This document shows positions 49,449 through 56,977 of a stretch of DNA of 64,000 nucleotides, piece by piece. This DNA is from SKLM01 sp041687115 (GTDB lineage Bacteria; Chloroflexota; Anaerolineae; B4-G1), in the NCBI GenBank assembly GCA_041687115.1, contig JAWLCP010000005.1, positions 1 through 64,000 on the forward strand, given 5' to 3'. A program made the translations under genes and the position numbers. The notes under the pieces are model-generated. The model did no database searches, had not been told where the DNA came from, and saw only the letters and a list, made by a program, of their open reading frames with translations. Each line of letters starts with the position of its first letter. Positions within the stretch are counted from its first letter, which is position 1.

Positions 49449-51896
49449 CTAACTCAGCAGGACTTCCACGTCTACCGTGGATTGACCATCCGGCGGCAGG
49501 GGCACCAGGTTCCCCTCCACTGGCTGCCCATCCAGCGTGAGAGAGACTCTGTTTCCCTCCCCGCGCCGTTTCACGACGATGTGATATGTGACGCCGCGGT
49601 AGACCCGCGTCATCGTGAAGCCGCTCCAGCCGGTGGGAATCACAGGGGCGATGTGCAGCCCTTCGTACGAGGGCCGAATACCCAGGATCCACTGCGTGAT
49701 GGCCAAGTAGTTCCACGCTGCGGTGCCCGTCAGCCACGAGTTCTTCGCCTCGCCCTCCGTTGGCGCGTCCCGCCCGGCGATCGTCTGGGCGTACACGTAG
49801 GGCTCGCAGCGGTGGACCTCGCTGAGGTCCTCCCGGGCGGAGGGATTGATCCGTAGGTAGTAGTCGTGAGCCCGGTCGCCGCGCTCGAGAATCGTCTCAG
49901 CGATCATCACCCACGGATTGGTGTGACAGAAGACGCTTCCGTTCTCCTTGTATCCCGGGGGATAGGATGAGATCTCCCCGAGATGGAGACGGTAATGCGT
50001 GTAGGGGGGCTGGTGCAGCATGATGCCGTGCTCAGTGGCGAGATGCTTGCGGACGGCGTCGAGCGCCTGCGCCGCCCGGTCGTTATGCAGCCCGATGCCG
50101 GCCATGACGCAGAAGCCCTGCGGCTCGACGTAAATCCGTCCTTCGTCGCACTCGTGGGAGCCAACCTTGTTGCCGAAGGCATCGTACGCCCGGAGGAACC
50201 ACCCACCATCCCAGCCGTGCGCGTTGACCGTGGCCTCCATCTGTGCAGCGGCCTCGAGGTAGCGCTGTACCTGGTCGTGGCGCCCACACCTAGGGGCGAG
50301 GGCAGCCATCTCCTTCGCCGCAAGCACGAAGAGCGCGGCGATGAAGACGGATTCGGCCACGGTCCCGTCCTGCTTGAGCCGTGCGGTCTGGAACGAATCG
50401 TCAGGATTCCGGGAGAAAACGTTCAGGTTCAGGCAATCGTTCCAGTCAGCCCGGCCGATGCGAGGGAGTCCGTGCGGGCCCAGCCGGTCTAGCGTGTACT
50501 GAATGCTCCGCTCCAGGTGGTCGTACAGCGGTTTCTCGGTTCCCTGGGTGCTCTCGTATGGCACCAGCTCGTCCAGGATGCTCCAGTCGCCCGTCTCCTT
50601 CAGATACGCGCCCGTGCTCAAGATCAGCCACAGCGGATCGTCATTGAATCCGCCCCCGATCTTGTCGTTGCCCCGTTTCGTGAGCGGCTGATACTGATGA
50701 TAGGCCCCGCCGCTCCTCAGCTGCGTCGAGGCCAGGTCCAGGATGCGTTGGCGGGCCCGCCGTGGAACCAGATGCACGAAACCGAGCAGGTCCTGGTTTG
50801 AGTCGCGAAATCCCATGCCGCGGCCAATGCCCGATTCGAAGGACGAGGCCGAGCGCGAGAGGTTGAAGGTCACCACGTTCTGATAGACGTTCCAGACGTT
50901 GACCATGCGGTTCGTATGGATGTCCGGGGTGTCCACCTGGAGGGTGGTGAGCAGCTCCAACCAGTGCGCCTGCAGCGCTTCGAAGGCGCGATCGGCGTTC
51001 TCCCCCTCCATGTACCTGGCGATGACCGGTTTGACCGTCTTCTTGTTGATCCGCTGGCTATCCGGAGGGTCGAACTTCTCCTCCTCCTTGTTTTCATGAT
51101 AGCCGAGCACGAAGATCACCTCTTGACTCTTGCCAGGGGAGAGGGTGAGCCTGACGTGATGGGACCCGATCGGGGACCACCCGCAGGCCACCGAGTCCAA
51201 GGATTCGCCGCGCTCAACCCTGAGCGGTGCGCGCCAGCCACGATACGGCCCCAGAAAAGCCCCGCGCTGGGTGTCGAACCCCGCGAGCTCCTCCGAGCAG
51301 GCGAAGTAGGCGAAGTGATTGCGCCGCTCGCGGTACTCGGTCTTGTGATAGATCACGGCATCCTCGATCTCCACCTCGCCGATGCTCAGGTTGCGCTGGA
51401 AGTTCGTCGCGTCGTCGTGGGCATCCCAGAGGCAGAACTCGAGGGCGGAGAAGAGCGAGAGATGCGCGTGCTCCTCACGCCGATTGCTCAGTGTCATCTG
51501 CCAGATCTCCAGGGTCTCTCCCAGGGGGACGAAATACCGTGTTCGGGCCTCAATCCCGTCGTAGGTCGAGGTGATGATCGTGTACCCGAGGCCATGGCGA
51601 CAGACGTAGTCCTGCGCCGCGTGACAGGTGGGCTGCCAGGAAGGAGACCAGAACTCTCCGGTGTCATCGTCTCGCACGTAGATGATGCGGCCGCCGTGAT
51701 CGAGGGGAACATTATTGTACCGGTAGCGCGTGATGCGGCGAAAGCGGGCATCGCGGTAGAACGAGTATCCGCCCGCGGTGTTTGAGATGATCCCGAAGTA
51801 GCGCTCGCTGCCCAGGTAGTTGATCCAGGGGAGGGGGGTGTCGGGCCGGGTGATCACGTACTCACGGCGCTCGTCGTCGAAGGTACCGAATCTCAT
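49449..51896 (-). CDS. GH94 glycoside phosphorylase (cellobiose-phosphorylase-like)
   Basis: An 815-residue inverting phosphorylase of family GH94, which splits beta-linked disaccharides with phosphate to give an alpha-sugar-1-phosphate. The N-terminal beta-sandwich (about residues 1-280) contains Y-F-G-I-I-S-N-T-A-G-G-Y-S-F. The (alpha/alpha)6 barrel contains G-I-G-R-G-M-G-F-R-D-S-N-Q-D and, at residues 484-487, D-W-N-D, the segment holding the general acid. Length and wording fit cellobiose phosphorylase; cellodextrin or laminaribiose activity is possible. ATG 51896 has GAGGT seven bases upstream; GTG 51905 is less likely. The protein lacks a signal peptide, so substrates must be imported. 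Confidence 0.85.
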   Translation of the reverse strand: MRFGTFDDERREYVITRPDTPLPWINYLGSERYFGIISNTAGGYSFYRDARFRRITRYRYNNVPLDHGGRIIYVRDDDTGEFWSPSWQPTCHAAQDYVCRHGLGYTIITSTYDGIEARTRYFVPLGETLEIWQMTLSNRREEHAHLSLFSALEFCLWDAHDDATNFQRNLSIGEVEIEDAVIYHKTEYRERRNHFAYFACSEELAGFDTQRGAFLGPYRGWRAPLRVERGESLDSVACGWSPIGSHHVRLTLSPGKSQEVIFVLGYHENKEEEKFDPPDSQRINKKTVKPVIARYMEGENADRAFEALQAHWLELLTTLQVDTPDIHTNRMVNVWNVYQNVVTFNLSRSASSFESGIGRGMGFRDSNQDLLGFVHLVPRRARQRILDLASTQLRSGGAYHQYQPLTKRGNDKIGGGFNDDPLWLILSTGAYLKETGDWSILDELVPYESTQGTEKPLYDHLERSIQYTLDRLGPHGLPRIGRADWNDCLNLNVFSRNPDDSFQTARLKQDGTVAESVFIAALFVLAAKEMAALAPRCGRHDQVQRYLEAAAQMEATVNAHGWDGGWFLRAYDAFGNKVGSHECDEGRIYVEPQGFCVMAGIGLHNDRAAQALDAVRKHLATEHGIMLHQPPYTHYRLHLGEISSYPPGYKENGSVFCHTNPWVMIAETILERGDRAHDYYLRINPSAREDLSEVHRCEPYVYAQTIAGRDAPTEGEAKNSWLTGTAAWNYLAITQWILGIRPSYEGLHIAPVIPTGWSGFTMTRVYRGVTYHIVVKRRGEGNRVSLTLDGQPVEGNLVPLPPDGQSTVDVEVLLS

Positions 51897-52042
51897 CGCG
51901 CGCACCTCAGTCCACTACAGCGAGGGGCAATGGCCGCGATCGACCGCAGCGGCAGGTCTTCGCGGCTGTGGATGAAACCCTCGATGAACTCGGGGGTGTA
52001 CGTGCTCCCTCCGCCGATGACACAGACTCTCAAGCCGCCCAT
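51893..52042 (-). pseudogene. GH4 family (6-phospho-glycosidase/alpha-glycosidase) N-terminal remnant
   Basis: A 49-codon open frame starts at ATG 52042. Its first 35 residues match the N-terminal NAD-binding segment of family GH4 enzymes: V-C-V-I-G-G-G-S-T-Y-T-P-E-F-I-E-G-F-I then E-D-L-P-L-R-S-I. Normal GH4 proteins continue for over 400 residues. Here the match stops and unrelated residues run to a TGA that overlaps the GH94 ATG (ATGA). It looks like a deletion that fused the start of a GH4 gene to the leader of the GH94 gene. It could still be translated as a leader peptide coupling GH94 translation. Confidence 0.7.
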
Positions 52043-52059
52043 GTGGACTGCCTACACAT

Positions 52060-53049
52060 CTAGAGCGAGTTCTCCTTGACGAAGCGAACTAGCTCATCGA
52101 CCTCTGCGAAGGCCAGGCACGTGACCGTATCTGCGCCGCCGTAGTAGATGGCGATGCGACCGCTGCCCGCATCGGTCAGAGCGGCGCAGGGGAAGATGAC
52201 GTTGGGGACGTCGCCCACCTGCTCGTAGATCTCCTTCGGATGGAGCAGGTAAGGCTCGGTTCGGTAGAGCACGTTCCACGGTCGGTCGATGTCCAGAAGC
52301 GCGGCGCCCATCGAGTAGACGAAGCCGTTGCATGAGGTCAGCACCCCGTGGTAGACCATCAACCAGCCCTCGCTCGTCTCGATGGGGCTAGGCCCGGCGC
52401 CAATCTTGGTGCTCTGCCAGCCGCTGGCGGTGCGCATCACCAGGCGGTGCCTGCCCCAGTGCGTCATGTCCGGGCTCTCAGAGTAGTAGATGTCGCCGAA
52501 CGGCGTATGCCCCCGATCGCTGGGGCGGCTGAGCATCGCGAAATTCCCATTGATTCTGCGCGGGAAGAGCACGCCGTTTCTGTTGTACGGTAGGAAGGCG
52601 TTCTCCATCTGATAGAACGTCTCGAAATCGTCCGTATAGGCCACCCCGATGGTCGGCCAACCGGAGAAGCTGTTGCACCATGTGACGTAGTAGCGGTCGT
52701 CAATCCAGCAGACGCGCGGGTCATACCCGTAGCCCCACTCCATAGGCTCGATGCCCTTCGCAGGCTGGAAGTGGATGCGCTCGTGCTGGATGTGCCAATC
52801 CAGCCCGTTGTCGCTGCGCCCGGCGTGGAGCTGCATGGCCCGGCGTTTGTCGTCGCATCGAAATACGCCGCGGAACCCGTCCCGGTACGGCACCACCGCC
52901 GAGTTAAAGATGCTGTTCGAGGAGGGGATCAGATCGCGGGGGATCACGGGGTTCTTCGAGTAGCGCCACACCACGTCGCTGCATCCGGAAGGGCGCCCTT
53001 CCCACGGCATGTCTGGCAGTTCAAGCCCGATGATGTCTATCTTCCACAT
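52060..53049 (-). CDS. GH130 mannoside phosphorylase/glycosidase
   Basis: A 329-residue five-bladed propeller enzyme of family GH130. Residues around Y-G-Y-D-P-R-V carry the catalytic aspartate D110; I-F-N-S-A-V-V and F-R-C-D-D follow the family's donor-site pattern, and I-G-A-G-P-S-P-I and Y-H-G-V are typical. Length is close to 4-O-beta-mannosyl-glucose and beta-1,4-mannooligosaccharide phosphorylases. It likely acts in the cytoplasm on beta-mannosides brought in by the adjacent transporter. It starts four bases after the last ATPase stop. Exact linkage is not proven. Confidence 0.85.
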   Translation of the reverse strand: MWKIDIIGLELPDMPWEGRPSGCSDVVWRYSKNPVIPRDLIPSSNSIFNSAVVPYRDGFRGVFRCDDKRRAMQLHAGRSDNGLDWHIQHERIHFQPAKGIEPMEWGYGYDPRVCWIDDRYYVTWCNSFSGWPTIGVAYTDDFETFYQMENAFLPYNRNGVLFPRRINGNFAMLSRPSDRGHTPFGDIYYSESPDMTHWGRHRLVMRTASGWQSTKIGAGPSPIETSEGWLMVYHGVLTSCNGFVYSMGAALLDIDRPWNVLYRTEPYLLHPKEIYEQVGDVPNVIFPCAALTDAGSGRIAIYYGGADTVTCLAFAEVDELVRFVKENSL

Positions 53050-53052
53050 GCG

Positions 53053-54000
53053 TCATCCTCCCTCTGCGTAGCGGTGACACGCCACCAGGTGGCCGTCCTC
53101 CACTTCTACCAGCTCAGGCTCTTGCCTGGCGCAGCGCTCTCTTGCGCGGGGACACCTATCGTAGTAGGCGCAACCGTCGGTCAGCTTTGCTTGCTTGGCG
53201 GCCAGCTGGATCTCCACTTCCTCCCATCGCTTGTCCAGCCGTGGCACGGAGGCCATCAGCATCTCGGTGTAGGGATGGAGCGGGCGATCGTATATCTTCG
53301 TTGTGTTGCCCATCTCCACGACACATCCCCGGTAGAGAATGGCTGAGCGTTCGCTGATGTAATAGCCCAGTGAGAGGTCGTGGGTGATGAAGAGGATGGA
53401 CAGCCCCCGGGACTTGAGATGCGCCAGCAGGTTCAGCACGTCTATCCGCGTCGATGCATCGAGCATGCTGATCAGCTCGTCAGCAACCAGGAACTCAAGG
53501 TCCAGCAGCAGTGCCCGCGCGATGAGGAAACGCTGCAGCTGCCCGCCGCTCAGCTGATGCGGGAACTTGTTCAGTACGTCTGGGGGGTTCAGGCCCACCG
53601 ACTCCAGCGTCTCCTCCACCTTCCCGTTCCATTCTCGACTCCTGACCCCAGGGAAGAACTCCTTCCGGATGATCTGGAAGACTCGATCGGCCTTGAAGAT
53701 CGGATTGTACGAGCTGAATGGATCCTGGAACACGCCCTGCACATTCCGGTAGTACTCCTTCAGCGCATCACCCTCCAGCGTGGAGATGTCGACGCCGTTG
53801 AACCGGATCGTGCCCGAGCTGATCGAGAGCAAGCGCAGGATCAGCTTCCCGATGGTCGTCTTCCCGCTGCCGCTTTCACCGATGAGCGACACGACCTCTC
53901 CATCCTGCACGTCGAAGCTGACGTTGCTCACAGCGTGGAGTTCCTTCCCTCCAAACGTCCCCACCCGATACGTCTTCGACACGTGGCTCAGTTCAAGCAC
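53053..54000 (-). CDS. Oligopeptide/oligosaccharide ABC transporter ATP-binding protein (DppF/OppF-type)
   Basis: A 315-residue ABC ATPase. Walker A is G-E-S-G-S-G-K-T-T, the signature L-S-G-G-Q-L-Q-R, Walker B F-L-V-A-D-E-L, and the H-loop is I-T-H-D-L-S. In Walker B the glutamate is followed by L-I-S instead of the more usual P-V/T-S. The C-terminal region holds the cysteine-rich stretch C-A-Y-Y-D-R-C-P-R-A-R-E-R-C, the [4Fe-4S]-like motif of Dpp/Opp ATPases. It overlaps the partner ATPase gene by eight bases. Sugar context argues for oligosaccharide rather than peptide uptake. Confidence 0.85.
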   Translation of the reverse strand: MLELSHVSKTYRVGTFGGKELHAVSNVSFDVQDGEVVSLIGESGSGKTTIGKLILRLLSISSGTIRFNGVDISTLEGDALKEYYRNVQGVFQDPFSSYNPIFKADRVFQIIRKEFFPGVRSREWNGKVEETLESVGLNPPDVLNKFPHQLSGGQLQRFLIARALLLDLEFLVADELISMLDASTRIDVLNLLAHLKSRGLSILFITHDLSLGYYISERSAILYRGCVVEMGNTTKIYDRPLHPYTEMLMASVPRLDKRWEEVEIQLAAKQAKLTDGCAYYDRCPRARERCARQEPELVEVEDGHLVACHRYAEGG

Positions 54001-54955
54001 GGTAGGCCGACTCCTTCCAGCAGGCCACGAAATGACCCTCCTCGATCTCGACGAACGGGGGCTCCTGTGCGCAACTCGCCGATGCCGCAGGACAGCGCTC
54101 CCGGAAGCGACAACCAGTGGGCGGGTCGAGCAGCAGTGGGGGCGTTCCCGGGATGCCCCTCAGCTTTCTCTCGGAGTACTTCACGCCCACCTTTGGCAGG
54201 GATTGGATCAGCATCTTCGTATAGGGATGCCGGGGCGACCGGATGATGGTCTCGGTCGAGCCTTTCTCCGCCAGCTGTCCCGCATACATGATCATGATCG
54301 TGTCGGCGACCTGGTACAGGATGGAAATGTCGTGCGTGATGACGATCATGCTCTTCACGAACTCCCGATCCCGGAATCCAACCAGCATCTCCATCACAGC
54401 TTTCTGCGTCGACACATCCAGCGCCGAGGTGATCTCGTCCGCAATGAGCAGGGAGGGGTCCAGCAGCGTGGATAGAACCATCACCATCCTCTGTTTCATG
54501 CCCCCGGACAGCTCTATCGGGTACATGGTCAGCACCTTCTGGGGCAATTCAACCAGATCGAGCCGCCGCCTCAACTCCGTCCGCATCGCCTTGGCGTCTA
54601 CGTTTCGAGATTCGAGAATCTCCGACGCCATCTTCCCGATCTTCCGCGTTGGGTTTAGGGCGTTCATGGCGTACTGGGGTATGATCGAGATCTCTCTGAA
54701 CCTGAATGGGTTCATCTTCTCCACATCCCAGATGGGCAGCTCCTGGCCGTCCAAGGTCACGCGACCTTCGATGAACGTCATAGGGGGCGTGAGCCGGATG
54801 AGGCTCTTCGCCAGTGTGGTCTTGCCACACCCCGATTCGCCAGCCAGCCCCATAATCTCCCCGTCCGCCATCCCAAACGTGGCGCCATCCAGGGCCTGGA
54901 CGTGCCCTCTCAGGGTTCGATAGTAGACTCTGAGGTTCTCAACCCGTAAGCTCAT
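53993..54955 (-). CDS. Oligopeptide/oligosaccharide ABC transporter ATP-binding protein (DppD/OppD-type)
   Basis: A 320-residue ABC ATPase, partner of the DppF-type protein. Walker A is G-E-S-G-C-G-K-T-T, the signature L-S-G-G-M-K-Q-R, Walker B L-L-I-A-D-E-I-T-S-A-L-D, and the H-loop V-I-T-H-D-I-S. The C-terminal C-R-F-R-E-R-C-P-A-A-S-A-S-C is the cysteine motif of this class. Four bases separate it from the permease stop upstream. It should hydrolyse ATP together with the second ATPase to drive uptake. Confidence 0.85.
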   Translation of the reverse strand: MSLRVENLRVYYRTLRGHVQALDGATFGMADGEIMGLAGESGCGKTTLAKSLIRLTPPMTFIEGRVTLDGQELPIWDVEKMNPFRFREISIIPQYAMNALNPTRKIGKMASEILESRNVDAKAMRTELRRRLDLVELPQKVLTMYPIELSGGMKQRMVMVLSTLLDPSLLIADEITSALDVSTQKAVMEMLVGFRDREFVKSMIVITHDISILYQVADTIMIMYAGQLAEKGSTETIIRSPRHPYTKMLIQSLPKVGVKYSERKLRGIPGTPPLLLDPPTGCRFRERCPAASASCAQEPPFVEIEEGHFVACWKESAYRA

Positions 54956-54959
54956 GCGC

Positions 54960-55898
54960 TCACATCTCCCTCAGTTTGGGGTTGAAGACCTCGTCCAAGC
55001 CCACGTTGGTTACGTATAGGGCCCCCACGATGGCCGTGATCGCCACCCCCGGGGGTACGAACCACCACCACACGCCCAGGAGAAGAGCGCCCCACATGAC
55101 AGCGTTGTTCATCATCAGACCCAGCGAGACGACATTTGTCGGACCCAGCCCAATGAAATCGAGCGTGGCTGCGTTCAGTATGGCCCCTCCAAACTGGAGG
55201 ATGAAGACCAGCAGCAGATAGGACATCATGTTCGGTGCGATCTCTGTGAAGATGATCTTCCACGAGCTCATGCCGCTGAGCCTCGCCAGGTCGACGAACT
55301 CCCGCGAGCGCAGCGAGAACGTCTGGGATCGGATGGCCCTGGCAGCCCACGGCCAGGCCGTGCACCCGATGAAGACGCTTTCCATAAGAATGCCTCTTAC
55401 CTTCAGGTAGGCTGCTATGATCAGCAGGATGGCCAGCGTCGGAATCACGAGCACGATGTTCGTAAGCACATTGAGAACCTCGTCGATGATACCTCCGCGA
55501 TAGCCGCCCATGAAGCCGACGACTACGCCGATCAGGGTCCCCAACCCGCCACCGATGGCGCCCACCAGGAACGTCGCCCGGAGCCCTTGCACAAACTGCG
55601 TGAAGACATCCTGTCCGAACATTGTAGTTCCAAACCAATGGTCGGATGATGGGGGCTGCGCTCCTCGAGGATTCACATACGCATACGGGGCGTAGTCTGT
55701 GAGGAGGGGCCCCACGAGTGCCAGCACCAGGAAGAAGATGATGATGGCGAGCCCAATGAGCAGCTTCGTGTTTCGTGATGCGAAGTAGAGGAATTCGCCC
55801 TTCTGTCCCCGGGGCTTGATCTCTTGGGGCTCAGTCACCTGGGCCTCGGGTGCCTGGAGTTCGGTGACTTGGGAATCCAGTTCTTGCGGTTCTCTCAT
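54960..55898 (-). CDS. ABC transporter permease (DppC/OppC-type)
   Basis: A 312-residue permease. A charged, Gln/Glu/Pro-rich N-terminal tail of about 35 residues (repeats of T-E-L-Q-A-P-E-A-Q-V-T-E-P-Q type) precedes the first span. G-T-T-M-F-G-Q-D-V-F-T-Q is the usual OppC phrase, and the E-A-A-like ATPase-contact loop reads S-R-E-F-V-D-L-A-R-L-S-G-M-S. About six spans are expected. It overlaps the DppB-type gene by four bases. Confidence 0.85.
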   Translation of the reverse strand: MREPQELDSQVTELQAPEAQVTEPQEIKPRGQKGEFLYFASRNTKLLIGLAIIIFFLVLALVGPLLTDYAPYAYVNPRGAQPPSSDHWFGTTMFGQDVFTQFVQGLRATFLVGAIGGGLGTLIGVVVGFMGGYRGGIIDEVLNVLTNIVLVIPTLAILLIIAAYLKVRGILMESVFIGCTAWPWAARAIRSQTFSLRSREFVDLARLSGMSSWKIIFTEIAPNMMSYLLLVFILQFGGAILNAATLDFIGLGPTNVVSLGLMMNNAVMWGALLLGVWWWFVPPGVAITAIVGALYVTNVGLDEVFNPKLREM

Positions 55899-56887
55899 GC
55901 TGTCTCCCCCATCATTCCCAGCCGGGTGCGGGGATCCACCAGAACGTAGACGATGTCAATGGCGAAGTTGGCCAGCAGGACGCCGATGATGATGAACAGG
56001 AAGCATCCCTGGAGGAGGAAGTAGTCCTGGTTCTGAATCGCCTGCAGAATCAGGTAGCCAATGCCCGGATAGGAGAACACCACCTCCGTCACCAGTGCTC
56101 CCGCAACGATCACTCCCAGGTCTAGCGACAGCCCCGTGACCTGGGGAAGGATCGCATTTCTGTAGGCATACCGTCTGACGAGGCTTCTCGGCACCCCTAG
56201 AGCCTCCAGGTAATGGGAGTAGTCCGCGTCGAGTTCATAGATGATCATGTTTCTCATGCCGATCGCCCAACCGCCGAACTTCACCAGGAAGATCGACGCG
56301 AACGGCAGGAGCCAGTGCCTCAGAAGGCTCCGGATGAACGTCCACGAGAGCTGAGCTCGCACATTGAAGCCGTACGCACCGGCAATGGGAAAGACGCCCA
56401 GCACAACCCCAAGCACCCAGGCTAACAGGATGCCCAGCCACATGTAGGGCATAGCCGTAAGGATGTACCCCATGGGCAGTATCGTATTGTCCAGCCATTT
56501 GTTTCGTGCCGCATAGGCCCCGAATTTGTTCCCCGCAAACCAGCTCAGCACGATGGCCGGCAGCAGCAGGAAGACGTCGTACGGCACGGCGCGCATGATG
56601 ACCCGGGTCACCGGCTGTGGAAACATGTAGACGCTGATCCCCAGGTCACCCTGAAACAGGGCAGCCCAGAAGTTCAAGTACTGCCGCCACACGGGCAGAT
56701 TCAATCCAAAGACCCGGGTGAAGTAGTCGTACATCAGCGGGGCATTCTCCACGTTCACCGCCGCTCTCGACAACATGTTCGCGACCGGATCGCCGGGCAT
56801 GAAGCGCGGGATCATCCAATCCAGGGTCACCGCCAGGAAGAACGTCAGTCCGTAGATGAGGATCTTTCTGCCAAAATAGCGTCGCAC
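55895..56887 (-). CDS. ABC transporter permease (DppB/OppB-type)
   Basis: A 330-residue permease with about six spans. The N-terminus M-R-R-Y-F-G-R-K-I-L-I-Y-G-L-T-F-F-L followed by W-M-I-P-R-F-M-P-G-D-P is typical of DppB. The ATPase-contact loop contains H-Y-L-E-A-L-G-V-P-R-S-L-V-R-R-Y, and the end E-V-V-F-S-Y-P-G-I-G-Y-L is conserved. It follows the binding-protein gene after a 90-base spacer that contains a strong hairpin. Confidence 0.85.
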   Translation of the reverse strand: MRRYFGRKILIYGLTFFLAVTLDWMIPRFMPGDPVANMLSRAAVNVENAPLMYDYFTRVFGLNLPVWRQYLNFWAALFQGDLGISVYMFPQPVTRVIMRAVPYDVFLLLPAIVLSWFAGNKFGAYAARNKWLDNTILPMGYILTAMPYMWLGILLAWVLGVVLGVFPIAGAYGFNVRAQLSWTFIRSLLRHWLLPFASIFLVKFGGWAIGMRNMIIYELDADYSHYLEALGVPRSLVRRYAYRNAILPQVTGLSLDLGVIVAGALVTEVVFSYPGIGYLILQAIQNQDYFLLQGCFLFIIIGVLLANFAIDIVYVLVDPRTRLGMMGETA

Positions 56888-56922
56888 GTTACCTCCGTCG
56901 CCAGGGCTGATGCCAATCGTGA

Positions 56923-56957
56923 CCTGCCCCTCCTCCTGATTCAGGAGGAGGGGCAGG
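56923..56957 (-). promoter_or_regulatory. 17-bp near-perfect hairpin between the binding-protein and permease genes
   Basis: CCTGCCCCTCCTCCTGA (56923-56939) and its exact reverse complement (56941-56957) are separated by one base. It lies 21 bases after the binding-protein stop and 36 bases before the permease start. No T-run follows on the minus strand, so it is more likely an mRNA-processing or 3'-stabilising element that raises binding-protein levels relative to the permeases than a full terminator. Confidence 0.6.
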
Positions 56958-56977
56958 GGATCAGCAGTGCGTTCGGC

